A stretch of DNA of 64,000 nt from an uncultured Clostridia bacterium (GTDB lineage: Bacteria > Bacillota > Clostridia > Christensenellales > Borkfalkiaceae). Shown here in pieces: positions 1 to 9,270 of the stretch. The stretch is from the NCBI GenBank assembly GCA_947624005.1, contig CANQHV010000005.1, positions 1 through 64,000 of the forward strand, read 5' to 3'. The notes under the pieces were generated by a model. The model did no database searches. It saw only the letters and a list, made by a program, of their open reading frames with translations, and was not told where the DNA came from. Positions within the stretch are counted from its first letter, which is position 1. Each line of letters begins with the position of its first letter. The position numbers were made by a program, and so were the translations under genes.

Positions 1-77
1 ACCCGCTCGGCGGCGACAAAAAATCAGGCATTTTGCTTACGCAAAATGCCTTTTAATGGAGCTGCTGAGCGGATTTG
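1..77. repeat. Direct repeat copy 1: duplicated tRNA-Thr 3' end plus terminator
   Basis: This 77-bp stretch is identical to 143-219 (offset 142 bp). It holds the last 18 nt of the neighbouring tRNA-Thr gene (60-77 on the plus strand, the T-arm and acceptor 3' side) and the tRNA's terminator hairpin (27-50). The identity ends abruptly inside the T-arm, at 77/78. No other part of a second tRNA is present. It may be a remnant of site-specific integration at the tRNA 3' end, a tandem-duplication scar, or an assembly-end artefact. Confidence 0.9.
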
Positions 78-142
78 TAAGGAGCAAAGCGACGGAATAG
101 CGATTGCTGACCGCAGGTCCAATCGCGTCACGTTATTTCATC

Positions 143-274
<132 letters not shown>

Positions 275-287
275 GACTTACTCAATC

Positions 288-316
288 ATTATATTTGAAT
301 TATCTTACAATGTCAA
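288..316 (-). promoter_or_regulatory. Sigma-A promoter of tRNA-Thr
   Basis: TTGACA (311-316), 17-bp spacer, TATAAT (288-293) on the minus strand, a perfect consensus placed just upstream of the tRNA 5' end. Confidence 0.9.
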
Positions 317-359
317 TTCATTTTTGGGCTTTTAGCCGAAAAATCGACGTAAAATTTAT

Positions 360-384
360 CGGCGTGCGCAGACTGCGCACGCCG
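360..384 (-). terminator. Hairpin downstream of the Cys-motif hypothetical gene
   Basis: An 11-bp stem CGGCGTGCGCA/TGCGCACGCCG with loop GAC lies 20 bp past the stop codon of the 404-868 gene. The U-run is weak (ATAAATTTT), so termination efficiency is uncertain. Confidence 0.6.
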
Positions 385-403
385 TAATTTTATCCTGTTT
401 AAA

Positions 404-868
404 TTAACGCTTTTTGCGCGCAATGGCAATGCGTATATACTTTTTCTCGGGTTGAGGTTGAGGTTCGGGTTCGACTGCGGGAACCTCTTCCGCGGGCGGT
501 TGCGCGGCAACCTCTTCGGCGGCGGGTTGCTCGTCAGTCGCCACGGGTTGTTTTTCTTCCGCTTCTTCCGCCGCTTCCGACTTTACCGTTTCAGGTTCGT
601 CGTCGGCGATAGCGATTTCGATTTTCATACCCTCGGCTTGCTTCATACGGATATACGATTGCGCGCACGGGCAATACAAGGTTTTTATGCACCCCTCGCA
701 GAAAGGCGCGTACACTCCGCACAAGTCGCGTTGTAAACGCTTGCTGTGTTGGAATTTATCCCTGTCTATTACTTCCTGAATAGCCTCGATATTCTTCTTT
801 TTAAGCGTCGTTGGCATCGACTGTAAAAGTTTTAAAGGAGCCTGAGAGTTCCAATCAACCGTTTTCAT
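404..868 (-). CDS. Hypothetical protein with a CxxxxxxxCxxC cluster and a Pro/Glu-rich tail
   Basis: A 154-residue protein that I do not recognise. The ATG at 868 is chosen because GGAGAAAGGA lies just upstream; a longer in-frame start would overlap the promoter -10. The first third is mixed helical and basic. A cysteine cluster follows (C-G-V-Y-A-P-F-C-E-G-C, then L-Y-C-P-C), suggesting a small zinc- or Fe-S-binding knuckle. The last third is low-complexity and acidic (Glu, Ala, Pro, Gln), ending in a strongly basic IRIAIARKKR. It has its own promoter and hairpin, so it is a single-gene unit between the tRNA and fruK. No signal peptide or membrane segment is visible. Confidence 0.7.
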   Translation of the reverse strand: MKTVDWNSQAPLKLLQSMPTTLKKKNIEAIQEVIDRDKFQHSKRLQRDLCGVYAPFCEGCIKTLYCPCAQSYIRMKQAEGMKIEIAIADDEPETVKSEAAEEAEEKQPVATDEQPAAEEVAAQPPAEEVPAVEPEPQPQPEKKYIRIAIARKKR

Positions 869-892
869 TCCTTTCTCCGTGATTTTTATTAG

Positions 893-921
893 ATTATACA
901 ATATTTTCAGACGTATTTCAA
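893..921 (-). promoter_or_regulatory. Promoter of the Cys-motif hypothetical gene
   Basis: TTGAAA (916-921), 17-bp spacer, TATAAT (893-898) on the minus strand. The -35 overlaps the last codons of the upstream kinase gene. Confidence 0.8.
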
Positions 922-1853
922 GCGTTTGACTTAATTTCTTCGACTTTAAGCGAGGAAAGAATTTCCTCGTACTTTTCCTTTAAAAAGGACGTGCTGTACG
1001 GCGAAGTTACCGCGGCTGTACCCGCCGCTACGCCGCAACGCAGAATTTCCTTTAAATCGCCGCCCTTTGTTAAAGCGTAGGTCGCGGCGGCGACCATACC
1101 GTCGCCCGCGCCCACAGTCGAGTTCATTGCAACGTTTATGCTTTTACAGTAATAACTCTTTTTGCCGTCGGTGATTATCGCGCCGTTTTTGCCCAGCGAC
1201 AAAAGCACGCGTTTTGCGCCGAGGTTTATAAGTTCGCGGCAAGCCGAAAGCATTTCGGCGCGCGTTCTGAACGAGCGGTTGAAAGTGCGTTCGAGTTCTT
1301 CTATGTTGGGCTTTACAAGGTCCACCCCGCATTTCAACGCTTCGAACAGTCTGTCGCCCTCGGTATCCACCACTTTAAGAACGCCCGACGGCACCGCCGA
1401 CAGCGCTTCGCGGTAATACGACGGTTGCATACCGCGCGCAAGACTTCCCGAAATCACGACAGCCTCGCTCGATTTTGCAAATTGCGAAATAAGTTCTATA
1501 AGCTCGCTTTGCTTTTCGGCGGAGAGTTCCTGACTTATATCGTCGATTTCGGTAAGCATACTTTTATTGTCGATAAACTTGTAATTTTCCCTTACTCTGC
1601 CGCTGCTCCATATAAATTTATAGGGTACGCCCTCGCGGTGAAGCTCCTGCTCGAATTGGTGACCGTTACCCTCGTACATAAACCCCGTCGCGAAAGCTTC
1701 GGCGTTCAATCTGCCCAGACCTATCGCGACGTTTATCGCTTTCCCCGTAAAAAATATTCTTTTATTTATTATCTTGTGCGACATACCCACGCTCAAAGAA
1801 TCAACTTCTATGTTGACGTCTATGCACGGGCTTAAACACACCGTTAAAATCAC
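918..1853 (-). CDS. fruK: 1-phosphofructokinase-type PfkB-family sugar kinase
   Basis: A 311-residue PfkB-family kinase, the usual length for 1-phosphofructokinase or tagatose-6-phosphate kinase. It probably phosphorylates a sugar phosphate (fructose-1-phosphate to fructose-1,6-bisphosphate) in the cytoplasm. The N-terminus MILTVCLSPCIDVNIEV is typical of the subfamily. The first signature is altered (TGKAINVA where GGKGINVA is usual), and the C-terminal signature reads TVGAGDGMVAA, keeping the catalytic Asp but with Gly where Ser is common. It uses a GTG start at 1853 behind AAGGTG. No PTS transporter or DeoR regulator is adjacent, so the substrate is inferred from family alone. Confidence 0.8.
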   Translation of the reverse strand: MILTVCLSPCIDVNIEVDSLSVGMSHKIINKRIFFTGKAINVAIGLGRLNAEAFATGFMYEGNGHQFEQELHREGVPYKFIWSSGRVRENYKFIDNKSMLTEIDDISQELSAEKQSELIELISQFAKSSEAVVISGSLARGMQPSYYREALSAVPSGVLKVVDTEGDRLFEALKCGVDLVKPNIEELERTFNRSFRTRAEMLSACRELINLGAKRVLLSLGKNGAIITDGKKSYYCKSINVAMNSTVGAGDGMVAAATYALTKGGDLKEILRCGVAAGTAAVTSPYSTSFLKEKYEEILSSLKVEEIKSNA

Positions 1854-1903
1854 AAAAACACCTTAAAAATTTATTGGTCCGTCAAAACTGCCGAAGCCGC
1901 AAA

Positions 1904-1924
1904 AAAGCCGCGGAGTGCGGCTTT
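1904..1924 (-). terminator. Terminator of pfkA
   Basis: Minus-strand stem AAAGCCGC/GCGGCTTT with loop ACTCC, followed by TTTTTT, 10 bp past the pfkA stop. Confidence 0.9.
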
Positions 1925-1934
1925 GTATGCGTTT

Positions 1935-2897
1935 TTACATCGAAATCATTTGAAGCGTTTCGTAAAGTTCGTAATTGAATTTCTTTTTCATACTTACGGC
2001 TTCGATGATATCCATATCTATAATTTCGTTTTTGCGGATACCGACTACTCTGTTGCCTATGCCGTCGTTCAGAAGACGAACCGCTTTATTTCCGAATTGG
2101 GCGGCAAGCATTCTGTCCGCCATCGAGGGCGAACCGCCGCGCTGAATATGTCCGATTGTGGTCGGGCGCACGGAATAAGTTGTAACCGATTGCAACTGTT
2201 TGGCAAAATCTTCCGCCGTGCAAACGCCCTCGGCAACCACTATTATATTCGAGTGTTTGCCGTTTGCGCGCGAACGGTTTATCTTCATTACTATATCGTC
2301 GAGGTCGAAAACGACTTCGGGAACGACTATGATTTCCGCGCCGCTCGCTATTCCCGCATACAGCGCGATATCGCCGCAACGTCTGCCCATAACTTCCACT
2401 ACCGAAATTCTTTCGTGCGAAGTCATAGTGTCGCGCAGTTTGTTTATAACGTCGATACAGGTATTGACCGCGGTGTCGAAGCCGAGGGTATAATCGGTAT
2501 ATTCAAGGTCGTTGTCAATGGTGCCGGGTATTCCTATGGTGGGAATGCCGTATTCTTCCGAAAGGCATTTCGCGCCGCGGAACGAACCGTCGCCGCCGAT
2601 AACGACAAGCCCTTCTATACCGCGCGTTTCAAGCGTTTTTACCGCCTTTTTCTGACCCTCTTTGGTAAGCATTTCAAGGCAACGCGCCGTTCTTAACTTG
2701 GTGCCGCCGCGCTGAACGATATCCGAAACCGAACGCATTTCCATCGGTATCATCTCGTCGTCGATAAGTCCCTGATAGCCGCGTTCGATGCCGTAAACTT
2801 CCATACCGAAATAAAGCGCGGTACGGACTACCGCCCTTATGCAGGCGTTCATACCGGGAGCGTCGCCGCCGCTTGTCAGCAAACCTATTCTTTTCAT
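1935..2897 (-). CDS. pfkA: ATP-dependent 6-phosphofructokinase
   Basis: A 320-residue protein of normal bacterial length. It phosphorylates fructose-6-phosphate to fructose-1,6-bisphosphate, the committing step of glycolysis. Visible motifs are the ATP loop LLTSGGDAPGMNACIR at the N-terminus, VIGGDGSFRGA, and the catalytic GIPGTIDNDLEYTDYTLGFDTA block (the Asp in TIDND is the base), then MGRRCGDIAL and a C-terminal LGHIQRGGSPSMADR-like region (here TIGHIQRGGSPSMADR). The start has a perfect GGAGGT. It sits downstream of dnaE as in many Firmicutes but has its own promoter and a strong terminator, so it can be expressed independently. Confidence 0.97.
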   Translation of the reverse strand: MKRIGLLTSGGDAPGMNACIRAVVRTALYFGMEVYGIERGYQGLIDDEMIPMEMRSVSDIVQRGGTKLRTARCLEMLTKEGQKKAVKTLETRGIEGLVVIGGDGSFRGAKCLSEEYGIPTIGIPGTIDNDLEYTDYTLGFDTAVNTCIDVINKLRDTMTSHERISVVEVMGRRCGDIALYAGIASGAEIIVVPEVVFDLDDIVMKINRSRANGKHSNIIVVAEGVCTAEDFAKQLQSVTTYSVRPTTIGHIQRGGSPSMADRMLAAQFGNKAVRLLNDGIGNRVVGIRKNEIIDMDIIEAVSMKKKFNYELYETLQMISM

Positions 2898-2979
2898 ATT
2901 TTACCTCCGTACCTGTCGTTTTTCCGCGCCGTTCAAGCGCCTTGCGCCCAGAAACGCGGAACCTTGCAATTCAGTTTAT

Positions 2980-3008
2980 ATTATAACAAACCGTACGCAA
3001 AAACACAA
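2980..3008 (-). promoter_or_regulatory. Probable pfkA promoter
   Basis: TTGTGT (3003-3008), 17-bp spacer, TATAAT (2980-2985) on the minus strand. The -10 is perfect and the -35 weak. It leaves a leader of about 75 nt before the GGAGGT and ATG. Confidence 0.6.
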
Positions 3009-3024
3009 CGATTTTTACAAACTT

Positions 3025-6000
3025 TTAAAATTTATCGATAAACTTGACGTCTTCCTGATTTATAAACGCGCTTAATTCGGCAAGCAGTCCGCGGCAATAA
3101 TTTACGCCCGTCGGCAATTTGTATTTTTTGCCGTTCCGCACGATTTTGCAAACCGTTTCGCCCTCGTAATTCGAAAGCATAGAAACAAGCTCGGAAAAAT
3201 CTTCGTCGGAAAGCGCGTCCGCTTTAAGCCAAAGCGTCGCAGGCTCGCGCCGTTCGGGCGCGGCGGGCGGCGCAAGTTCTTCAAGCGAAGTCACCTCGTC
3301 CACTATAACCGATACGCTTCCGTCTGTGCCGAGGTCGAGTTTTCCGCGTATTTTAACTATTCTGTCGGGCGCAAGCGCGGGCTTGTACTTTTCGAAAATG
3401 TTGGGAAAACATACGCAATCGACGCTTCCGTACACGTCTTCAAGCCCGATAAACGCCATTATCGAGCCGCGCTTCGTCGTCGTGCGGCGGTACGAACCTA
3501 TAATTCCCGCCATCACAACGCCCATACCGTCCTTTATCTGGTTGTACGTCCGCACCCCGTCCTCGTCCTCGGAATAATCGGTAAGGAGCGAACAGTCGAA
3601 ATTGCAATCGGGGAACGCGTGCATATATTTTTCGAACGGGTGTCCGCTTACGTATACCCCGAGCACTTCCTTTTCTTTCGCGAGTTTTTCGTTAAGTTCG
3701 AGTTCGGGAATGTCGGGATATACCACGTCGAGCCGCTCGTCCTCGATAATATCGCCGAAAAGCGACATCTGCGCGCTCGATTTTTGCTTGTTTATAGCCT
3801 TTGCGCGCGCGCACAGCGGCTCGTAAATCTGAGCAAGCTGCGACCGCTTTACGCCCATTTCGTCAAACGCGCCCGAATATATAAGCCCCTCTACAAGGCG
3901 GGAGTTCAGAACTCCGCTGCAACGGGATATAAAGTCGGAAAAATCTTTGAAATCGCCGTTTGCGTTTCTCTCGTCGATTATGCTGTCTATTACGCCTTGT
4001 CCCGCGCCTTTCAGGGCGGAAAGCCCGAAACGCACGCCGTCTTTTACTACGGTAAACGCGGTTTTCGATTTGTTTATATCGGGCGGGAACACGCGCATTC
4101 CCTTGTCTTTGAGGTATACGACGTACTTGGTAATTTCTTCGATTTTGTTAAGCCTGTTGTTTAAAAGCCCGCAAATAAATTCTTTGCAATAGTACTTTTT
4201 AAGCCACGCGGTCTGATAGGCGAGTGTCGCGTAAGCCGCGGCGTGCGACTTGTTGAACGCATAGGACGCAAACCCCTCCATATCGCCGAAAATCTTATTT
4301 GCAATCTGCGCCGAAATTCCGTTTTTGACGCAACCTGCGACGGGATTTCCGTTCTTTTCGTTTATCCCGCCGTTAATGAACTTTTCTTTCTGCGCCATAA
4401 GGGTCTTTTTGTCTTTTTTACCCATCGCGCGGCGCACGAGGTCCGCCTCGCCGAGCGAAAAGCCCGCAAGGTCCTGAAATATCTGCATTACCTGTTCCTG
4501 ATAAACGGGTATGCCGTATGTGACCTTTAAAATCTTTTCTTCCTGCGGGCAGTCGTAAGTAATAGCCTCTTCGCCGTGTTTGCGGCGGCAGAAAGAATCG
4601 ATAAACTTCATAGGACCGGGGCGGTAAAGCGAAACTCCCGCGATAAGGTCTTCGAGGCAGTCGGGTTTTAATGTGCGCATAAAGCGTTTCATACCCCCGG
4701 CTTCGAGTTGGAACACGCCGTCGGTGTCGCCCTCGGAGATAAGCGAGTACGCGCCGCTGTCGGTATAGCCTATTTCGTCGAAGTTTATCGCCTTTCCGTA
4801 CCCCTCGCGGATATAGTCCATACATTTTTTGATATCGGTCAGGGTAACAAGCGCCAGAAAGTCCATTTTTAACATTCCCAGCGATTCGACTTCCTTTGCG
4901 ACGAACTGCGTAGTTATATCTTCGCCGTTACGTGAAAGCGGAACGTTGTCGGCTATTCGCTTTTGGCAGATAACCACGCCCGCGGCGTGAATGCCCGTCT
5001 GGCGGGGCATACCCTCGATTTTGAGAGCCATATCTATAACTCGGCGCAACGTATCGTCCGTTTCGTACATTTCGCAGAACTCCGCGTTGCGCAAAGCCCT
5101 TATTTCGGCAAGCTTCGCTTCGAGTTCTTCTTTTTTTTCTTTGTCGCGTTCGCCGACGGGTTTATTTTCTTCCTCTTCGAGTTTTTTCTGCGCGGCGGGT
5201 ATCCTGCGCCCCAAAAGGTCGGAAATAGACGATTTTCCGTCCATTATTTTTGTAAGGCGGTCGGTTTCGGAATAGGGAACGCGCATTACTCTGCCGACGT
5301 CTTTTATAGAGTTTTTCGCCGCCATTGTGCCGAAAGTGACAATCTGGCATACGTTTTCGGGGTGATATTTGTCGCGGACATACTGTATGGTTTCCGCGCG
5401 CCTGTCCGTGCAGAAGTCGATATCGAAGTCGGGCATCGACACGCGCTCGGGGTTTAAAAAGCGTTCGAAAAGCAGGTCGTATTGCAAAGGCTCGACGTCA
5501 GTTATGCCTATCGCGTAAGCCACAATCGAACTTACGCCCGAGCCGCGCCCGGGACCGACGGGTATGCCGTGTTCTTTCGACCAATTGATAAAGTCCCATA
5601 CTACAAGATAATAATCCGCATAACCCATTCCGCAGATTATGCCGAGTTCGTATTCCGCCCTCGAAAGCTCGCGTTCGGAAAGATTGGGATAGCGGCGTTT
5701 AAGCCCCTCGTCCGTAAGCCGCCTTAAATACTGTTCGGCGGTGCTTCCGTCGGGCGTGGTATACATGGGAATAAGCGTGTCGTCCTTTACGGGCACGCCT
5801 TTCGGGGTAAGGTTGAACGCGGGTTCGGACACTTTGTCGGCTATAACGCGCGTATTTTTTATCGCCTGCGGCAAATTCGGGAACAGCGCCGCCATTTCGT
5901 CGCCCGTTTTGAAGTAAAATTCCCGAGTCTGGAACTTCATTCTTTTGGGGTCGTCGAGCTGTTTTTTCATCTGTATGCACATCAGAACGTCCTGCATTTC

Positions 6001-6630
6001 TGCGTCGGACTTGTCAAGATAATGCACGTCGTTTGTCGCGACGAGTTCCACGCCTATTTCTTCCGCAAGTTTTATAAGTCGGGGCAGAACGCGCTTTTCC
6101 TCTTCTATGCCGTGGTCCTGAATTTCGATATAAAAATCGTCTTTGAAAACGTCTTTAAGATACAGCGCGAGTTTTTTCGCGCCGTCGTAATCCTCTTCGA
6201 GAAGCCGCCTCGGAATCCCGCCCGCAAGGCATGCGGAAAGGCAGATAACCCCCTCGGAGTGTTCCTTTAAAACTTTGTAATCGATTTTGGGTTTATAGTA
6301 AAAGCCGTCCACGAAAGCCATTGAGTCGAGCTGAACAAGGTTTTTGTAACCCGCCTTGTTTTTCGCAAGCAGAATAAGATGCTCGGCGGACTGACTTACT
6401 TTTTCGTTCATATCTTTCGTGACGTAAAATTCGCAGCCGATTATGTATTTAAGCCCCGCCACCGTCGCTTTTTCGGCGAGTTGCAAGGTTCCGTACATAT
6501 TCCCGTGGTCGGTAATGCACACGGTGTCTATTCCGTTCGCCTTGCAGTGGGCGATTAAATTGTCAATCTTGCACGCCCCGTCCAAAAGCGAATATTCGGT
6601 GTGCAAATGCAGATGTATAAAATCGGTCAT
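3025..6630 (-). CDS. dnaE: DNA polymerase III subunit alpha
   Basis: A 1201-residue C-family replicative polymerase. The N-terminal PHP domain starts FIHLHLHTEYSLLDGACK. The palm carries the catalytic acidic motif PDFDIDFCTDRR, and the GPGRGSGVSS loop precedes it. The C-terminal third holds the helix-hairpin-helix and an OB fold. In Firmicutes DnaE is often the second polymerase beside PolC, extending primers on the lagging strand; whether PolC exists here cannot be seen. The gene starts 4 bp after whiA and ends upstream of pfkA. The Shine-Dalgarno is weak (AGGA), suggesting coupled translation with whiA. Confidence 0.97.
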   Translation of the reverse strand: MTDFIHLHLHTEYSLLDGACKIDNLIAHCKANGIDTVCITDHGNMYGTLQLAEKATVAGLKYIIGCEFYVTKDMNEKVSQSAEHLILLAKNKAGYKNLVQLDSMAFVDGFYYKPKIDYKVLKEHSEGVICLSACLAGGIPRRLLEEDYDGAKKLALYLKDVFKDDFYIEIQDHGIEEEKRVLPRLIKLAEEIGVELVATNDVHYLDKSDAEMQDVLMCIQMKKQLDDPKRMKFQTREFYFKTGDEMAALFPNLPQAIKNTRVIADKVSEPAFNLTPKGVPVKDDTLIPMYTTPDGSTAEQYLRRLTDEGLKRRYPNLSERELSRAEYELGIICGMGYADYYLVVWDFINWSKEHGIPVGPGRGSGVSSIVAYAIGITDVEPLQYDLLFERFLNPERVSMPDFDIDFCTDRRAETIQYVRDKYHPENVCQIVTFGTMAAKNSIKDVGRVMRVPYSETDRLTKIMDGKSSISDLLGRRIPAAQKKLEEEENKPVGERDKEKKEELEAKLAEIRALRNAEFCEMYETDDTLRRVIDMALKIEGMPRQTGIHAAGVVICQKRIADNVPLSRNGEDITTQFVAKEVESLGMLKMDFLALVTLTDIKKCMDYIREGYGKAINFDEIGYTDSGAYSLISEGDTDGVFQLEAGGMKRFMRTLKPDCLEDLIAGVSLYRPGPMKFIDSFCRRKHGEEAITYDCPQEEKILKVTYGIPVYQEQVMQIFQDLAGFSLGEADLVRRAMGKKDKKTLMAQKEKFINGGINEKNGNPVAGCVKNGISAQIANKIFGDMEGFASYAFNKSHAAAYATLAYQTAWLKKYYCKEFICGLLNNRLNKIEEITKYVVYLKDKGMRVFPPDINKSKTAFTVVKDGVRFGLSALKGAGQGVIDSIIDERNANGDFKDFSDFISRCSGVLNSRLVEGLIYSGAFDEMGVKRSQLAQIYEPLCARAKAINKQKSSAQMSLFGDIIEDERLDVVYPDIPELELNEKLAKEKEVLGVYVSGHPFEKYMHAFPDCNFDCSLLTDYSEDEDGVRTYNQIKDGMGVVMAGIIGSYRRTTTKRGSIMAFIGLEDVYGSVDCVCFPNIFEKYKPALAPDRIVKIRGKLDLGTDGSVSVIVDEVTSLEELAPPAAPERREPATLWLKADALSDEDFSELVSMLSNYEGETVCKIVRNGKKYKLPTGVNYCRGLLAELSAFINQEDVKFIDKF

Positions 6631-6634
6631 TTTT

Positions 6635-7585
6635 TTAATCCTGTAAAGTTTTTGCTATTTCCATAATGCGCCGCATACGGTGGTTCAGACAGCTTTTCGA
6701 GATATTGAGCCTGTCCGACAGTTCCTGCATAGACGCGTTTTTATCGGCAAGTCGGCACTCGGCTACGTCGAACAGACCTCTGTCAAGACTTTGAAGCCCG
6801 ACCGTCTGCGATATGATTTCGATGGCGCGGACCTGATTTACCGAAGCGGTAACGGTTTTGTCTATATTCGATACCGAGCAATTGTTCACTCTGTTCAGAT
6901 TATTGTTATTGTCCTTTAATTTTACGATTTTATTGAGCTTTTTCAGACTTTCGGGCACTGACATAATGTGCAAAAGGTCGGAAATGACTTCCTTGCTTTT
7001 GATATACACGACCGCCGCGTCTTTGCGCGAAACAAGCTTAGACAGAATATCGAACTCGCACAGCAGTTCGGAAAAGTCCGACGCGGTGATTTTATTCGAA
7101 AAGACCACCTCGAAGTGATAGCCCGTGCGGCTGTAACTGTCCTCGTCTGGCAAGGTGCAACTGCCGCCGCCCAAAAACGCGCCCCTTAAAAACGCCTTTT
7201 TACAGCACTTTTTCTGCAAAAGTTTGCCCGAAATGCCGAAATTGAGATATTTTCCGTCGTCGTCCTCGCCGACTATTCCGAGGCGGGTCAAAAGCTTGTC
7301 GCTCTTTTCGTTTACGCACGAAAAAACGTGCTTGTCCCTCCCCGACAGCAAGTCGTACTTCGACGACGAAGAGGTTGCCGAAATGCCGAAACTTTCGAAA
7401 ATTTCGGCAAAATACTCGGCGGTTTTATCGTTTTCGGTCACAAGTTCGAACCCGAAAAAGCCGTCGCGTACTATCACGCTGCCGCTCGTTCTGATAAACG
7501 CAGACAAAGCCGCGAGTTTACAGCATTCGTTTGCGGGCGGGCGCGAAGTTATTTCGTTTTTCAGTTCTTCGGTAAAGTTTTGCAT
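6635..7585 (-). CDS. whiA: WhiA-type DNA-binding regulator
   Basis: A 316-residue WhiA homologue, normal length. Family architecture is a degenerate LAGLIDADG homing-endonuclease-like N-terminal domain (FLRGAFLGGGSCTLPDEDSYSRTGYHFEV region) and a C-terminal helix-turn-helix (MQELSDRLNISKSCLNHRMRRI). WhiA is needed for sporulation in Streptomyces and influences cell division and chromosome segregation in Bacillus. The ATG overlaps the stop of the PHP gene (TAATG), showing translational coupling. In many Firmicutes whiA follows rapZ and yvcK; here it follows murB and a PHP enzyme, a rearranged form of that cluster. Confidence 0.95.
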   Translation of the reverse strand: MQNFTEELKNEITSRPPANECCKLAALSAFIRTSGSVIVRDGFFGFELVTENDKTAEYFAEIFESFGISATSSSSKYDLLSGRDKHVFSCVNEKSDKLLTRLGIVGEDDDGKYLNFGISGKLLQKKCCKKAFLRGAFLGGGSCTLPDEDSYSRTGYHFEVVFSNKITASDFSELLCEFDILSKLVSRKDAAVVYIKSKEVISDLLHIMSVPESLKKLNKIVKLKDNNNNLNRVNNCSVSNIDKTVTASVNQVRAIEIISQTVGLQSLDRGLFDVAECRLADKNASMQELSDRLNISKSCLNHRMRRIMEIAKTLQD

Positions 7586-8361
7586 TACAGATTTTTCAGT
7601 TTGTACTCCGCAAAACGGAATTTCGGCAGTCTGCCGTCGATATTTTCTATCTTTTCGAGAGGCACGTCAGCTTCGGCAAGCAGTTCTTCGGCAATTTTGG
7701 TATCGCCTACCCTGTCCGCGGAATGCGCGTCCGAGTCTATGACGAATTTTACGCCCGTTGAAGCCATCAGGTTAAGCTCTTCGGCTGAAATGTGCCGCTT
7801 TTTGGTATTGATTTCGATGTACGTTCCGTAGTCGGCGCAACACTTCGCCACCTCTTCGAGGTTGCAATAGCACTTGTAATTTATATGCGTAAGAATGTCT
7901 ATCGGGTTGTTTTTGATTGCGCTTATATACGCTTTCGTAGTATTGTCAACGACCTTTTGCGACGGTTTTTTGCCGAACTTGTACGCGGCGTAATTTTTCA
8001 TCATTATGTTATACATATCTTTGAAGCTTGCGTAATGCAGAACTTCGTGTATGCCCATAAGATAAATATCGAAAGCGGCAAGGTCGTCGGGCTTCATATC
8101 CGTGTCGCCGTCAAGCGAAATGAGATTGCTTTCCATTCCCATAAGCACTTTAACTCCCGTAAGCTTTTCCGCCTCGGTGCACTCGGCGCGAAGGTCGGGA
8201 AGTTTTTTGCGTTTAAGACCGAACAGCATATGGTTAAAACCGTGGTCGGTTACGGCAATTTGTTTAAGATTAAGCTTTTTTGCGGCGAGCGCGTTTTCAA
8301 GCACCGTGTTTTTTCCGTGAGAATAGGGCGTATGAGTATGATAATCTGCGGTTAATTCCAT
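7585..8361 (-). CDS. PHP-domain phosphoesterase
   Basis: A 258-residue stand-alone PHP-domain metalloenzyme. The metal-binding motifs are HTHTPYSHG at the N-terminus, AVTDHGF, the Glu of GMESNL, HINYKC and, near the end, DSDAHS. This set matches YcdX/histidinol-phosphatase-like phosphoesterases, which hydrolyse phosphate esters using a trinuclear metal centre. The true substrate is not identifiable; no his genes are nearby. It is packed between murB (stop and start directly abut) and whiA (1-bp overlap), so it is co-expressed with cell-wall and regulatory genes. Confidence 0.85.
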   Translation of the reverse strand: MELTADYHTHTPYSHGKNTVLENALAAKKLNLKQIAVTDHGFNHMLFGLKRKKLPDLRAECTEAEKLTGVKVLMGMESNLISLDGDTDMKPDDLAAFDIYLMGIHEVLHYASFKDMYNIMMKNYAAYKFGKKPSQKVVDNTTKAYISAIKNNPIDILTHINYKCYCNLEEVAKCCADYGTYIEINTKKRHISAEELNLMASTGVKFVIDSDAHSADRVGDTKIAEELLAEADVPLEKIENIDGRLPKFRFAEYKLKNL

Positions 8362-9270
8362 TTAAAAATCTCCTATGTACACGACCTCTTCTTCAAGCCG
8401 AACGTCGTATTTTTTATATACTTCGTCCTTGACAAAATCAATGAGTCTGCGTATATCCGACGACGACGCGCCGTTGTTCAGAATAAAATTGGCGTGCTTT
8501 CCGCTTACCTCCGCGCCGCCTATTTTAACGCCTTTAAGCCCCGCGCCGTCGATAAGTTTTCCCGCGCAAAAGCCGTCGGAATTTTTAAATACGCAACCGC
8601 AACTTTTGCCTTTCGGTTGGCGCGAGCGCGCGCGCAGAACAGCCTTTATTTTCTTACGCGTAACCGCCGCTTCTTGCGGGTGCAGATTAAGCAAAACACC
8701 CGAAATTACGCCTTTTATGTCACGCATAGTACTATATTTATTGCCAAAATTGCAATTTTTTGCGCTTAAAACGCGTAAATTGCCGTCATAAAACGAAACG
8801 GAAATTATATTTTCGGAAAACGTGTGCGAATGTGCTCCGCCGTTCATAAGGGCAAGCCCGCCTACCGTCGCGGGGATTCCCGCAAGGTATTCCACGCCGC
8901 CGAGAGAGTGCTGCATACAGTATTTCAAAAGGGTTGAAACGTTTACTCCCGCAAGCGCGTAAACTCCCCCGCCGCTTCGGGTAATCGACGTAAGTTTTTT
9001 TGTGCATATCACCGCGCCGCGAAAGCCCGAGTCGGAAGCGAGAACATTCGAACCGTTGCCGAGAATAACAAAGGGCTTGCCGCCCTTTTCTAGGCTGTCG
9101 TAAACGGTAAACAGCTCGCTTTCGGTCTTGGGAAAATAGGCGCATTCCGCGCTTCCGCCCAAACAATAAGTCGTGTGTTCAGAAAAGGTGAAATCCGTAG
9201 TTTTTTCTATATTTTCAAGCCCGTTATTCCCGACCATATTTATAATACCATTAATTGAGATTTTTTTCAA
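8362..9270 (-). CDS. murB: UDP-N-acetylenolpyruvoylglucosamine reductase
   Basis: A 302-residue type-II MurB that reduces UDP-GlcNAc-enolpyruvate to UDP-MurNAc with NADPH and FAD in peptidoglycan precursor synthesis. FAD-binding elements are FVILGNGSNVLASDSGFRGAV and VEYLAGIPATVGG; the later CGCVFKN and GAGLKG motifs fit the family, with Ser replaced by Cys in the GSxFKN position as in several Firmicutes. The start is unclear: a TTG at 9270 directly after the preceding TAA, or an ATG 11 codons later at 9237; neither has a good ribosome-binding site. It heads the murB-PHP-whiA-dnaE string. Confidence 0.93.
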   Translation of the reverse strand: MKKISINGIINMVGNNGLENIEKTTDFTFSEHTTYCLGGSAECAYFPKTESELFTVYDSLEKGGKPFVILGNGSNVLASDSGFRGAVICTKKLTSITRSGGGVYALAGVNVSTLLKYCMQHSLGGVEYLAGIPATVGGLALMNGGAHSHTFSENIISVSFYDGNLRVLSAKNCNFGNKYSTMRDIKGVISGVLLNLHPQEAAVTRKKIKAVLRARSRQPKGKSCGCVFKNSDGFCAGKLIDGAGLKGVKIGGAEVSGKHANFILNNGASSSDIRRLIDFVKDEVYKKYDVRLEEEVVYIGDF

